The notes: generated by a model not told the origin, from the letters alone. A stretch of 64,000 nt of DNA from Pseudomonas putida (GCF_001636055.1 NZ_CP011789.1:2852001-2916000), one strand, 5' to 3'. Counted from the first letter of the stretch, positions 1-8,622 are shown. A program made the numbers and translations.

Positions 1-1184
1 TAGGCCTGACCTACACCCGCAACGACGTCGCCTTCGACCAGTTCGCCCGCAGCGCCAACGCTGGCGCTGCGGCGCGCAGCCTGGCCAGCCTGGGCAGCGG
101 CAGTGCGCTGTACAGTGCGCTGCTCAATACCTCGAACGCCAGCGCGGGCAATGCCATCGAGCAACTGTCGGGCAGCAACACCGCCAACCTCGCTGCGGCC
201 ACCCTGGCCGGTAGCGCCCAGGTGGGCAGCACCATGCTCGGCGCCTTGCAGTCGATGGGCAGCAATGCCGGGTTGCTGGTGGGCCTGGATCAGCAGGACA
301 CCCCGGTGCTCGCTGCCACCGGCTTGCCCCAGGGCGTGCGCAACCTCAACGACCCGAACGCCCAGGGGCGAGTGTGGGGCCAGGCGCTGGGCAGCTACGG
401 CAAGGTCGATGGCAGCCACGGCGCCAGCAGCCTGGAACAGCGCACCGGCGGCGCGGTGATGGGCCTGGACTGGGCGGTGGGCAGCGACTGGCGCCTGGGC
501 GTGCTGGGCGGCTACTCGCGCACCCGCCTGGACGCCAGCGGCCTGGACGGCAAGGTGCGCAGCTGGCATGCCGGCCTCTACGCCCAACGCCAGAGTGGCC
601 CGCTGGCCCTGCGCCTGGGTGCGGCGTACAGCAGCCATGACGGCGACAGCAAGCGCAGCGTGGCCTTCGATGGCTTCGATGAGCGGCTGAAGGGCAACTA
701 CGATGCCGACAGCCAGCAGGCCTTCGCCGAGCTGGGTTATGCTCTGGGCAGTGGGCGCCTGAGTGCCGAGCCTTTCGCCAACCTGGGCTACCAGCGCTAT
801 CACCGCGACAGCTACCGCGAGAAGGGCGGCGATGCTGCGTTGGCGGTGGATGCCGACACGCAGGACAATGTCACCAGTACCTTCGGCGTGCGCATCGCAC
901 ACCTGGGGCAACTGGACAACGGCATGAGCCTGACGCCCCGCGCCAGCCTGGGCTGGCGCCACACCTATGGCAACCTCGACACCCGCACGCGCCAGGCGTT
1001 CCTGGCCGGCGGCGATGCGTTCAGCGTCCAGGGCAGTGCGCTGGACCGTGACAGCCTGGTCGTCGAGGCCGGGCTGGAGCTGGGGCTCAGTGCACGGCAG
1101 AGTGTGGGCCTGGGCTACAACGGCGACTTGGGCAGCAATGCGCGTAATCACGCCGTGATGGGGCAATGGCAGTTGAAGTTCTGA
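1..1184 (+). CDS. autotransporter outer-membrane beta-domain protein (3' part, start outside window)
   Basis: The frame is open from base 3, so this is the C-terminal part of a larger secreted protein. The last ~280 residues alternate polar and aromatic/hydrophobic residues as expected of a 12-strand type V autotransporter barrel. They follow the typical linker 'VWGQALGSYGKVDG' and end in a terminal Phe (WQLKF), the usual BAM recognition signature. Repeated 'LGYSRTRLDASG'-type hairpins and 'FANLGYQRYHRD' fit barrel strands. The visible upstream part is rich in Ala, Ser, Gly and Asn, as in a passenger or alpha-linker segment. The passenger type (adhesin, esterase or protease) cannot be judged because it lies to the left. 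The barrel assignment is strong; substrate and role are unknown. Confidence 0.88.
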   Translation, partial: GLTYTRNDVAFDQFARSANAGAAARSLASLGSGSALYSALLNTSNASAGNAIEQLSGSNTANLAAATLAGSAQVGSTMLGALQSMGSNAGLLVGLDQQDTPVLAATGLPQGVRNLNDPNAQGRVWGQALGSYGKVDGSHGASSLEQRTGGAVMGLDWAVGSDWRLGVLGGYSRTRLDASGLDGKVRSWHAGLYAQRQSGPLALRLGAAYSSHDGDSKRSVAFDGFDERLKGNYDADSQQAFAELGYALGSGRLSAEPFANLGYQRYHRDSYREKGGDAALAVDADTQDNVTSTFGVRIAHLGQLDNGMSLTPRASLGWRHTYGNLDTRTRQAFLAGGDAFSVQGSALDRDSLVVEAGLELGLSARQSVGLGYNGDLGSNARNHAVMGQWQLKF

Positions 1185-1205
1185 TCGCCCGTCGATACAC
1201 CTGAA

Positions 1206-1228
1206 GCCGGGGCCGCAAAGGCCCCGGC
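1206..1228. terminator. GC-rich hairpin between convergent genes
   Basis: A perfect inverted repeat, GCCGGGGCC / GGCCCCGGC with a 5-base loop, lies 21 bases after the autotransporter stop and just before the stop of the opposing LysR gene. There is no long T-run on either side, so it is a plausible bidirectional terminator or 3'-end stabiliser but not a textbook one. Confidence 0.6.
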
Positions 1229-1234
1229 AGCGTT

Positions 1235-2137
1235 TCAGCGCAGGTCGCGTTCCAGCGACTTCCATAGCTCGAGCATGGTCGGGTTGCTGTTGCCGATCGA
1301 GCGGAATGACCAGATTTCCAGTTCCGCGCTCCACTCGTCCCCGCCTGCGCGCACCAGCCGACCGCTGGCCAGTTCCTCCTCGACCGCCGACTCCGGCAGC
1401 CAGGCGATGCCATAGCCCTCGCGGGCCATGCGCATCAGGTGCATGGCCATGTCGGCTTCGTAGAAGCGCTTGAGGTGAGGTTGCGCGTTGCCCTGCAGCA
1501 GCACATCCACCACCCGCCCGAGAAACGAGGTAGAGGTGTAGGCGAGGTAGGGGAGGGGCTTGCCCGCTGCCCCCGGCAGGGCGAACAGCGGGCGCCCATC
1601 TGCGTCGGGCGCCGACACCGGGAAGAAGGCATCGCTGCCCAGGCGCAGACCGACGAACTTGTCGGGGTCGAGGATGATCGGTGCACGCGGGTGGCTGTAG
1701 CCGATCATCAGGTCGCAGCTGCCTTCGGCCAGAGCGATGACCGCCTCCTGCACGTTGGCGGCCAGCACCCGCGCATTGAAGTAGCCGTAGCGCCGCTGGA
1801 AACCGGCGAACCAGGTGGGCAGGAAGGTCATCGACAGGGTGTGCCCGGCCACCACCTGGATCGAGCGCCCGGGCATGCGCTCGCCGCGGCGCAGCGCCGA
1901 GCGCAGGTCATGGAAGATCGACAGCGCGTCTCGGCCCTCGTCGCAGAAGGTCTTGCCGGCGGCGGTCAGTTGCACCGGATAGGTACTGCGGTCGACCAGC
2001 TCGACGCCGACCCATTCCTCCAGCGAGCGAATGCGTCGCGACAGCGCGGACTGAGTGATGCAGCGGATCTCGGCCGCGCGGGAAAAGCTCTTGGTTTCGG
2101 CGATGGCCAGCAGGTCATCGATCCATTTTGTCTGCAT
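1235..2137 (-). CDS. LysR-family regulator, HypT (YjiE)-like
   Basis: This is a 300-residue LysR-type regulator. It has an N-terminal winged helix-turn-helix (KWIDDLLAIAETKSFSRAAE followed by the recognition helix around SALSRRIRSLE) and a C-terminal periplasmic-binding-like effector domain. The start at 2137 (MQTKWIDD) is preferred because LysR proteins begin a few residues before the first helix; an in-frame ATG at 2179 would add a 14-residue Arg/Thr-rich tail. The N-terminal wording, the 'GIAWLP' segment near residue 265 and overall length resemble the hypochlorite-responsive HypT subgroup from memory; the ligand here is not shown. It is divergent from the symporter and racemase genes, with 363 bases between, so it may regulate them. 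Function is inferred from family and position. Confidence 0.88.
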   Translation of the reverse strand: MQTKWIDDLLAIAETKSFSRAAEIRCITQSALSRRIRSLEEWVGVELVDRSTYPVQLTAAGKTFCDEGRDALSIFHDLRSALRRGERMPGRSIQVVAGHTLSMTFLPTWFAGFQRRYGYFNARVLAANVQEAVIALAEGSCDLMIGYSHPRAPIILDPDKFVGLRLGSDAFFPVSAPDADGRPLFALPGAAGKPLPYLAYTSTSFLGRVVDVLLQGNAQPHLKRFYEADMAMHLMRMAREGYGIAWLPESAVEEELASGRLVRAGGDEWSAELEIWSFRSIGNSNPTMLELWKSLERDLR

Positions 2138-2181
2138 GGTGGTGGTCCTGTGGTTGGTGCGCAGACTCTGCAGCCGCATCC

Positions 2182-2216
2182 TGTGGGAGCGGGCTTGTCC
2201 CGCGATCGGGCGCGTA
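2182..2216 (+). repeat. REP element (first of an inverted pair)
   Basis: The sequence tgtgggagcgggcttgtccc and the following cgcgatcgggcgcgta match the P. putida REP type, in which CCTGTGGGAGCGGGC and GCCCGC-like arms flank a short loop. A second, more degenerate copy faces it about 60 bases downstream. Such paired REPs sit mostly between genes and are probably moved by RAYT transposases encoded elsewhere. Confidence 0.8.
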
Positions 2217-2278
2217 GCGGCCGCAAGCCAGGCAACCGAGATCTTTCTGATGTGACTCGGTGTCCGGTGTTATGGCCG

Positions 2279-2334
2279 CTGCGCGCCCAATCGTGGGACA
2301 AGTCGCAGCGGCGAACCGCCGCTGCTACAGGTTA
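2279..2334 (-). repeat. REP-like element (second of the pair)
   Basis: Read on the minus strand this begins ctgtagcagcggcggttcgc and continues cgctgcgacttgtcccacga. This is a REP core with an additional 14-base GCAGCGGCGGTTCG hairpin. It faces the copy at 2182, giving a convergent BIME-like pair upstream of the symporter gene. Confidence 0.6.
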
Positions 2335-2500
2335 GTGGGGCGGTTCAATGCCGGATTTTATCCTCGCTTCGCCGCGAATTCACCGCCATTCGACAACTAT
2401 GCGAATTACGCATGAACCCATCGCGCATCCTCATCAACTGCCCCGGCCGTGCGTCGTAGCCTGTTGCTGTCCCTCCCGCATTCGACAGACAGAGGTCGAG

Positions 2501-3784
2501 ATGAATAACAAGAAACTACCCCGTTACATCGCCGTGGCGATCCTGCTCGGCATCGTCGTCGGCTGGCTGTGCAACACCTACGCAGGCTCCGCGGACGCCG
2601 CCAAGCAGATTGCCGGTTACTTCAGCCTGGTCACCGATATCTTCCTGCGCATGATCAAGATGATCATCGCCCCCCTGGTGTTCGCCACCCTGGTCGCAGG
2701 GATCAGCAGCCTGGGCAATTCCGGTTCGGTGGGGCGCATCGGCCTGCGCTCGATGATCTGGTTCGTCAGCGCCTCGGTGTTCTCCCTGGCCCTGGGCATG
2801 CTGCTGGTGAACCTGTTCCAGCCTGGCGCCCACCTGAACCTGAGCGTGGAGTCGGGCCAGGCAGTGAGCTCGGTGGCGGTCAACGCCGGGGACTTCAGCC
2901 TCAAGACCTTCATCAGCCATGTGTTCCCGCGCAGCATCGCCGAAGCCATGGCCAACAACGAGATCCTGCAGATCGTGGTGTTCTCGCTGTTCTTCGGGCT
3001 GGCGCTGGCGTTCGTCAAGCAACGAGGCAACACCCGCATCGGCGAGCTGGTGGACGAGCTGGCCAAGGTGATGTTCCGCATCACCGACTACGTGATGATG
3101 TTCGCTCCGGCCGGCGTCTTCGCCGCGCTGGCCGCTGCCGTCACCACCCAGGGCATCGGCCTGCTGTTCGACTATGGCAAGCTGATCGGCCAGTTCTACC
3201 TGGGCATCCTGCTGCTGTGGCTGGCGCTGTTCGCGGTGGGCTACGGTTTCCTCGGGCGCCCGGTGTTCACCCTGGGCAAGCTGATCCGCGAGCCGGTGCT
3301 GCTGGCGTTCTCCACTGCGAGCAGCGAATCGGCCTACCCCAAGACCATCGATGCGCTGGAGAAATTCGGTGCACCCAAGCGCGTGTCGAGCTTCGTCCTG
3401 CCGCTGGGCTACTCCTTCAACCTCGACGGCTCGATGATGTACCAGGCCTTCGCGATCATGTTCATCGCCCAGGCCTACAACATCGAGCTGAGCTTCACCC
3501 AGCAAGTGCTGATCCTGTTGACCCTGATGGTCACCAGCAAGGGCATGGCCGGGGTGGCGCGGGCCTCGGTGGTGGTGGTCGCGGCCACGCTGCCGATGTT
3601 CCACCTGCCCGAGGCCGGGCTGTTGCTGATCCTGGCGATCGACCAGTTCCTCGACATGGGCCGTACCGCGACCAACGTGGTGGGCAACAGCATCGCCACG
3701 GCGGTGATCGCCGACCTCGAACGGCGCCATGAGGATGCCCCGACGCCTGTCGAACCTGCGCTGAAACCTGCCACCCACGCCTGA
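2501..3784 (+). CDS. dicarboxylate/amino acid:cation symporter (DAACS, DctA/GltP type)
   Basis: This 427-residue inner-membrane secondary transporter belongs to the glutamate/C4-dicarboxylate:cation symporter family. The start at 2501 (MNNKKLPRYIAVAILLG) puts the first membrane helix at the N-terminus as in the family and is preceded by agaggtcgag. In-frame codons further upstream lie in non-conserved sequence. Family landmarks are visible: the re-entrant-loop serine motif (FSTASSESAYPKT, near residue 275), the unwound-helix motif 'GYSFNLDGS', and the C-terminal substrate motif with 'IDQFLDMGRTATNVVGN'. It is followed after 13 bases by a two-domain Asp/Glu racemase, which suggests uptake of an acidic amino acid or related dicarboxylate followed by racemisation. 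The divergent LysR gene is a likely regulator. The exact substrate is not deducible. Confidence 0.93.
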   Translation: MNNKKLPRYIAVAILLGIVVGWLCNTYAGSADAAKQIAGYFSLVTDIFLRMIKMIIAPLVFATLVAGISSLGNSGSVGRIGLRSMIWFVSASVFSLALGMLLVNLFQPGAHLNLSVESGQAVSSVAVNAGDFSLKTFISHVFPRSIAEAMANNEILQIVVFSLFFGLALAFVKQRGNTRIGELVDELAKVMFRITDYVMMFAPAGVFAALAAAVTTQGIGLLFDYGKLIGQFYLGILLLWLALFAVGYGFLGRPVFTLGKLIREPVLLAFSTASSESAYPKTIDALEKFGAPKRVSSFVLPLGYSFNLDGSMMYQAFAIMFIAQAYNIELSFTQQVLILLTLMVTSKGMAGVARASVVVVAATLPMFHLPEAGLLLILAIDQFLDMGRTATNVVGNSIATAVIADLERRHEDAPTPVEPALKPATHA

Positions 3785-3797
3785 TCCGGACCGTCCC

Positions 3798-5258
3798 ATG
3801 AAAAGCCCACGCAAGACCGCCAACGCGCGCACTCTCGGCATCATCGGCGGCCTCGGCTCGCTGGCCGGTGGCGACCTGTTCCTCAAGCTGCTCAAGAGCC
3901 AGCCCCTGCTGGCCGAACAGGGCCGCTACCACCTGCTGTTCGAGCAGCACCCGTTCAAGGACCTGGCGTTGCCGCTCAGCGCGGGCGCGAGCATGACCTC
4001 GCGCAAGCTCTACGTGTTCCAGGTCTGCCAGGGCTATGCCGACAGCGGTGCCGACGCCGTGCTGGTGCCGTGCTTCGCCAGTCATACCTTCATCGACGAA
4101 CTGCGCGCCGAGCTGCAGATCGCCATCGTCGACCTGATGGCGGCGCTCAAGGCCCATGTGGCGCACATCGCCCCGCCCGGTGCGCGCCTGGGCGTGCTGG
4201 CTTCGGACTATGTGCGCGCTTCGGGGTTGTTCGAGCGGCATCTTGCCGACGACTACGAACTGATCCATCCCTCGCCGGTGCAGCAGGCGGCGTTGATGGA
4301 GGCGGTGTACGGGCCTGCAGGCATCAAGGCCGGACATCTGGATGGGGTGGCGCTGGAGCTGCTGCATCAGGTTTGCCTGGAGCTCGAGGGCCAGGGCGCG
4401 ACGCTGTTGCTGCCGGGCATGACCGAGCTGTCGTTGCTGGTGCCGGAGCTGATGCGCCGTGGCATTCACTGCGTCGATGCCAACCAGGTGTATGCCGATT
4501 TCGCCAGCGCCACCGACTCGCTGCCCAGCCTTGCGCCGTTCAAGCTGGGGATCGTCGGTGGCGTGGGGCCGGCGGCGACCGTGGACTTCATGGGCAAGGT
4601 AGTGAAGAACACCCCGGCCGGGCGTGACCAGGACCATATCAGGATGGTGGTCGAACAGAACCCGCAGATTCCCGATCGCACCGCCAACCTGCTGCGCCAG
4701 GAGGCCGACCCGACCGTGGCGATGTACGCGACCTGTCGCCGCCTGGAAGAGGAGGGCGCCGATGCCATCGCGATCCCGTGCAACACCGCGCATGCCTATG
4801 TCGAGCGGATCCAGGAGCATCTGGCGGTGCCGATCGTCAACATGCTGAGCGAGACCATCGATTTCATTCTGCACCGCTATGGTCGTGAGGTGCGGGTGGG
4901 GCTGCTGGCGACCTCGGGCACGTTGCAGAGTGGGGTCTATCACGCGGCGGCCGAACGCGTCGGCCTGTCGCTGCTGGTGCCGGACGATGCGGCGCAGGCG
5001 CGGGTGATGCGTGCGATCTATGGTGAGGAAGGCGTCAAGGCGGGGTTTACCGAAGGGCAGTGTCGGGATGACCTGCTGGCAGGCGCCGGGCAACTGGTCG
5101 GGCAGGGCGCGCGGGTGTTGATCCTGGGTTGTACCGAATTGCCGTTGATTCTGGCCCAGGCCGATGGCTTCCCCATCGACGGGGTACAGGTGGCACTGGT
5201 GGACCCGACCGATGTGCTGGCGCGCCGCTGCGTGGCGTTGGCGCGAGGGCTGAGGTAA
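3798..5258 (+). CDS. tandem-domain aspartate/glutamate racemase family protein
   Basis: At 486 residues this is about twice the usual ~230-residue Asp/Glu racemase. Two homologous halves are evident. Residues ~12-245 start LGIIGGLGSLAGGDLF; residues ~250-486 start LGIVGGVGPAATVDFM. The C-terminal half has both expected catalytic cysteines (AIAIPCNTAHAY and LILGCTELPLI). The N-terminal half keeps only the first (VLVPCFASHTF); the second motif reads LLLPGMTELSLL, with Met in place of Cys. The C-terminal half is therefore the likely active racemase or isomerase, while the N-terminal half may be structural or catalytically altered. The gene sits 13 bases after the symporter and is presumably co-transcribed. 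A cofactor-independent racemisation of the transported acidic amino acid is the best guess. Confidence 0.88.
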   Translation: MKSPRKTANARTLGIIGGLGSLAGGDLFLKLLKSQPLLAEQGRYHLLFEQHPFKDLALPLSAGASMTSRKLYVFQVCQGYADSGADAVLVPCFASHTFIDELRAELQIAIVDLMAALKAHVAHIAPPGARLGVLASDYVRASGLFERHLADDYELIHPSPVQQAALMEAVYGPAGIKAGHLDGVALELLHQVCLELEGQGATLLLPGMTELSLLVPELMRRGIHCVDANQVYADFASATDSLPSLAPFKLGIVGGVGPAATVDFMGKVVKNTPAGRDQDHIRMVVEQNPQIPDRTANLLRQEADPTVAMYATCRRLEEEGADAIAIPCNTAHAYVERIQEHLAVPIVNMLSETIDFILHRYGREVRVGLLATSGTLQSGVYHAAAERVGLSLLVPDDAAQARVMRAIYGEEGVKAGFTEGQCRDDLLAGAGQLVGQGARVLILGCTELPLILAQADGFPIDGVQVALVDPTDVLARRCVALARGLR

Positions 5259-5260
5259 GC

Positions 5261-5280
5261 GCAGCGGGCATGCCCGCTGC
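5261..5280. terminator. 20-bp perfect palindrome between convergent genes
   Basis: The palindrome gcagcgggcatgcccgctgc lies immediately after the racemase stop and 18 bases before the stop of the convergent aldolase gene. It can form a stem on transcripts from either direction. No T-run follows, so its role as terminator is inferred from position. Confidence 0.5.
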
Positions 5281-5297
5281 CGCAGGAGGTGCTGTGG

Positions 5298-6092
5298 TCA
5301 GTTTTGGTAATCGCGCCCCTCGCGATCCAGTTGCCGGATCAACGCATCCCAGTGCCGCTGGATCCCTTCGCCAAGCCCGTCGGAAAAGCGCTTCGACTGC
5401 TCATGCACCTTGGCAATCGCCGCCGGGGAGGCGTACTGCAGCTGGTCGTTGCCACCGGCCTGGGCGGCGATCTGGATGTTGCAGGCGCGCTCCAGGCCGT
5501 GCAGCTCACGGAAGGCATGCTCGACGCTGATGCCGCCGGTGAGCAAGCCGTGATTGCGCAGGATCAGGATATTGCTTTGCCCCAGGTTGGCCACCAGGCG
5601 CTGCTGTTCATCCAGGTCCAGCGCGACGCCCTCGTAGTCGTGATACACCACGCGGCTGTAATAGGCCAACGCATGCTGGGAGACCGGCAGCAGGCCGTCA
5701 CGCTGGGCAGACACCGCCGCGCCATCGCGGGTGTGGGTGTGCAATACGGCCTTGAGGTCGGGGCGGGCGCGATGGATCGCGCTGTGGATGACGTAGCCGG
5801 CCTGGTTGATGCCCAGGCCCAGCGGGTCGTCGATGATCGTGCCGTCGACATCCACCTTGACCAGGTTCGACGCGGTGATTTCGTCGAACAGCAGGCCGAA
5901 GGCGTTGATCAGGAAGTGCTCGTCCGGGCCGGGAACCCGTGCCGAGAAGTGCGTGTAGATGTGATCGGTCCAGCGGAACAGGGCCGCCAGGCGATAGGCG
6001 GCGGCGAGCTTGACCCGCACCTCCCATTCCTCGGCGCTGACCCGTAGGCGCACGGCCTCCTGGCTGGGAGGTACGACGGACAGTGAACTCAT
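5298..6092 (-). CDS. class II aldolase/adducin family protein
   Basis: This 264-residue cytoplasmic protein has the class II aldolase fold. Visible signatures are the substrate-phosphate or carboxylate pocket segment near residue 47 (HFSARVPGPDEHFLIN), the zinc-binding pair in 'LHTHTRDG' near residue 120, and a third His in 'RNHGLL' near residue 180. Typical fuculose-aldolase or epimerase members are ~215-230 residues. The extra ~25-residue N-terminal extension and the 'GLLFDEITASNLVKVDVDG' segment match the adducin-like subgroup often annotated as class II aldolase of unknown substrate. It is convergent with the racemase gene and followed upstream by a LysR gene on the same strand. The substrate is unknown; aldol cleavage or decarboxylation of a hydroxy acid is possible. 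Confidence 0.88.
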   Translation of the reverse strand: MSSLSVVPPSQEAVRLRVSAEEWEVRVKLAAAYRLAALFRWTDHIYTHFSARVPGPDEHFLINAFGLLFDEITASNLVKVDVDGTIIDDPLGLGINQAGYVIHSAIHRARPDLKAVLHTHTRDGAAVSAQRDGLLPVSQHALAYYSRVVYHDYEGVALDLDEQQRLVANLGQSNILILRNHGLLTGGISVEHAFRELHGLERACNIQIAAQAGGNDQLQYASPAAIAKVHEQSKRFSDGLGEGIQRHWDALIRQLDREGRDYQN

Positions 6093-6227
6093 GCGGTGCT
6101 CCAGTGCAAGCAGTACGGTGTGAACAGGACCGTAGGCGTCTGGCGCAACGCTGTAAAAGTCTTTTTGGTTCTATGCTAATTATTCGTTTTAAGAATTATC
6201 TTTTTTGTTTTTATGCAAGGTGATCAT

Positions 6228-7136
6228 TTAGCCGGGTCGGCTCGCTGCGCTGTTCAGGCGGGTGCCTGCCACGGCGCCGAACAGCTCCACCGGCTCCTGG
6301 AGGTTGCCCAGGTAGCGTGGATGGAATAGCCACAGGTCGACTTGCGGCTTGAAATCGCTGACGTTGACGATGTCCAGCAGGTCTCGATGGCGACTGGCAA
6401 GCAACAGCGGTTCGGGCACCAGGCCCAGGCCCTGGCCGTTGGCGACCAGCCCCAGTTGCAACTCAGTGCCGAAGGTTTCGAGGTTGATCGACAGTGACAA
6501 CCCCTGTTCGCTCAATGCGCGCTGCAGCCCGGCGCGAAAGCCGCAACCATCGGGGTTGAGCACCCAGCCGCGGGTATAGCAGTCGCGCAACTTGTAGCTG
6601 CGCTTGCCGGCGCTGCCCTTGGCCGCGACCACCCGCAACGGCATACGCGTGATGGAATGGCTGGCGATGCCCTCGGGGAAGATCTTGCCCGGTGGGAAGA
6701 GGGCCGCAGCGGCATCCAGCTCGCCGTTTTCCATGCGCGCGATCAGGCTGCTGCCCCAGCCGCTGGTGACCTGGGTGCGCAGCTCAGGGTAGGCCTGGCG
6801 GATCTGCGCCAGGGCCTCGAGCAGCACCACGTCGCCCAGTGTCTGCGGCACGCCCAGGCGCAGGGTGCCGGACGGCGCGCCATCGTTGGCCACCAGTTCG
6901 CGCAGGGCGTCGATTTCACGCAGGATGGCCTTGCACTGCTCGTACACGCGCAGGCCCATGGGCGTGGGCTTGAGTGGCTTGGTGTTGCGGTCGAGCAAGG
7001 TGGCGCCGAGGTCTTCCTCGAAGTTCTGCACGCGCCGGGTGATGGCCGGCTGGGTCAGTTGCAGCGCTTCGGCGGCAAGGTTGGTCGACTGGCAACGGAT
7101 GACGGCCACGAAGGCGTCCATGTCATCGATTTTCAT
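6228..7136 (-). CDS. LysR-family transcriptional regulator
   Basis: This 302-residue LTTR starts MKIDDMDAFVAVIRCQSTNL. The HTH covers residues ~5-60 (AAEALQLTQPAITRRVQNFE), and the effector domain begins at about residue 92 (GTLRLGVPQTLGDVVLLEAL). A Cys-containing segment 'LNPDGCGFRAGLQ' near residue 195 occurs in the ligand pocket region; Cys in this area is known in redox or small-molecule sensing LTTRs but its role here is not shown. It lies 135 bases upstream of the aldolase gene on the same strand and 120 bases from HMG-CoA lyase. The AT-rich gap at 6150-6215 is the probable shared regulatory region for the aldolase. Target genes are inferred only from adjacency. Confidence 0.9.
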   Translation of the reverse strand: MKIDDMDAFVAVIRCQSTNLAAEALQLTQPAITRRVQNFEEDLGATLLDRNTKPLKPTPMGLRVYEQCKAILREIDALRELVANDGAPSGTLRLGVPQTLGDVVLLEALAQIRQAYPELRTQVTSGWGSSLIARMENGELDAAAALFPPGKIFPEGIASHSITRMPLRVVAAKGSAGKRSYKLRDCYTRGWVLNPDGCGFRAGLQRALSEQGLSLSINLETFGTELQLGLVANGQGLGLVPEPLLLASRHRDLLDIVNVSDFKPQVDLWLFHPRYLGNLQEPVELFGAVAGTRLNSAASRPG

Positions 7137-7256
7137 ATTCGGCGCTCACATATTGAGACTGGAGGACATACCCGCAGAGCATAATCCTGATGGTCGGGAT
7201 TGTCACAGTTCGATGAGCGAGGCAAGCAGGGCGGCCTTCGCCGCCCGTGGCGAGCG

Positions 7257-8156
7257 TCAGCGGGCGTTGCGGGCCCGTGCCACCCGCGAGCCGTTGGCAC
7301 GCCCCAGCACGTCGCTGATGCGCTGGCCGGCGGCGACCAGTTTGTCCAGGTCGATACCGGTCTCGATGCCGAGCCCTTGCAGCAGGTACAGCACGTCTTC
7401 GGTGGCGATGTTGCCTGTGGCGCCCTTGGCGTAGGGGCAGCCGCCGAGCCCGGCCACCGAGCTGTCGAACACGCTGATCCCTTCGAGCAGGCTAGCATAG
7501 ACATTGGCCAGGGCCTGGCCGTAGGTGTCGTGGAAGTGGCCGGCAAGCTGCTCGCGCGGCACCTGCGCCGAGACCACCTCGAACAGGCGTCGGGTATCGC
7601 CGGCGGTGCCGGTGCCGATGGTGTCGCCCAGCGACACTTCGTAGCAGCCCATGTCGTGCAGGGCTCGGGCGACCGGGGCGACCTGCTCGGCGCTGACCTT
7701 GCCTTCATAAGGGCAGCCGAGCACGCAGGATACATAGCCGCGGACCCGGATACCGTGCTCGTGCGCGGCGTCCATGATCGGTTCGAAGCGTTGCAGGCTC
7801 TCGCTGATCGAGCAGTTGATGTTGCGCTGGGAGAACGCCTCTGACGCCGCGGCGAACACCGCCACCTCCTTGACCCCGGCTGCCAGTGCATCGTCGAAAC
7901 CGCGCAAGTTCGGCGCCAGGGCTGCGTAGGTCACCCCGGCACGCTGGCGGATACCGGCAAACACCTCGGCCGATCCAGCCATTTGCGGCACCCACTTGGG
8001 CGAGACGAAACTGCCCACCTCGATGTAGGAGAGCCCGGCGTCGGTGAGGTCGTCCACCAGCCGCACCTTGTCGGCGACGCTGATGGGTTGGGCTTCGTTC
8101 TGCAAGCCGTCGCGCGGGCCGACTTCGACCAGGCGCACGTGTGCGGGCAATGACAT
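7257..8156 (-). CDS. mvaB: hydroxymethylglutaryl-CoA lyase
   Basis: This 299-residue TIM-barrel lyase cleaves 3-hydroxy-3-methylglutaryl-CoA to acetoacetate and acetyl-CoA, the last step of leucine catabolism. Motifs match the family: 'VEVGPRDGLQNE' near the N-terminus (metal and substrate binding), 'GHFHDTYGQALANV' (metal-binding His residues) and the catalytic-Cys loop 'GCPYAKGATGN' near residue 240. Length is that of the bacterial enzyme. The adjoining upstream gene on the same strand is a MerR regulator of the LiuR type, 20 bases away, which is consistent with control by branched-chain CoA intermediates. The other leucine-degradation genes are not in this window. Confidence 0.95.
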   Translation of the reverse strand: MSLPAHVRLVEVGPRDGLQNEAQPISVADKVRLVDDLTDAGLSYIEVGSFVSPKWVPQMAGSAEVFAGIRQRAGVTYAALAPNLRGFDDALAAGVKEVAVFAAASEAFSQRNINCSISESLQRFEPIMDAAHEHGIRVRGYVSCVLGCPYEGKVSAEQVAPVARALHDMGCYEVSLGDTIGTGTAGDTRRLFEVVSAQVPREQLAGHFHDTYGQALANVYASLLEGISVFDSSVAGLGGCPYAKGATGNIATEDVLYLLQGLGIETGIDLDKLVAAGQRISDVLGRANGSRVARARNAR

Positions 8157-8176
8157 GGCGGGGTTCCTGTGGCGAA

Positions 8177-8569
8177 TCAGCGGTTATTGTTCAGGGTGGC
8201 GGCCAGCGCCTGCTCGCAGCGCTCCTGGGCGGTGTCCAGCTCCAGGTGCATCTGCTGGATATCGAGCATCTGCTGCTCCAGTTGCGCGCGGCGTTCGGCG
8301 ATCTTGGCCAGCATGCTGGTGAGCTGCTTGAGGTTGCCGCCGCTGGGGTCGTACAGCTCGATCAGCTCGCGGCATTCGGCCAGCGAGAAGCCGATGCGCT
8401 TGCCGCGCAGGATCAGCTTGAGGGTCACCTTGTCACGCGCCGAATAGATGCGCTCCAGGCCGCGACGCTCGGGGCTCAGCAGACCCTGCTCCTCGTAGAA
8501 GCGGATGGCGCGGGTGGTGATGTCCAGCTCGCGGGACAGGTCGGAGATGCTGTAGGTCTGGCTGCTCAT
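8177..8569 (-). CDS. MerR-family regulator, LiuR-like
   Basis: At 130 residues this has the N-terminal MerR winged helix ('YSISDLSRELDITTRAIRFY', then EEQGLLSPERRG) and a long C-terminal dimerisation helix (residues ~85-125, rich in Glu/Gln/Leu). No Cys-metal motif is present, so it is not a metal or copper MerR. The sequence style (TRAIRFYEEQGLLSPERRGLER) is that of the DUF-type MerR proteins that control leucine/isovalerate degradation (LiuR/GnyR). It precedes mvaB by 20 bases and presumably forms an operon with it. A 16-bp perfect palindrome 41 bases before its start is the probable autoregulatory operator. Confidence 0.88.
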   Translation of the reverse strand: MSSQTYSISDLSRELDITTRAIRFYEEQGLLSPERRGLERIYSARDKVTLKLILRGKRIGFSLAECRELIELYDPSGGNLKQLTSMLAKIAERRAQLEQQMLDIQQMHLELDTAQERCEQALAATLNNNR

Positions 8570-8610
8570 GCTCGGGCTCGGGGGTGGAATGTGAGTAAGC
8601 TAAAGGCAGG

Positions 8611-8622
8611 TTGACGTATACG

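Larger units (their letters stand above)
2138..2500. other. 363-bp divergent intergenic region with two REP elements
   Basis: This gap separates the divergent LysR and symporter genes. It holds a pair of REP elements (about 2182-2216 and 2279-2334) and, closer to the symporter, a less GC-rich stretch around 2385-2420 (caactatgcgaattacgcat) that could contain the promoter and the LysR site. No LysR T-N11-A box could be assigned with confidence. Confidence 0.5.
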
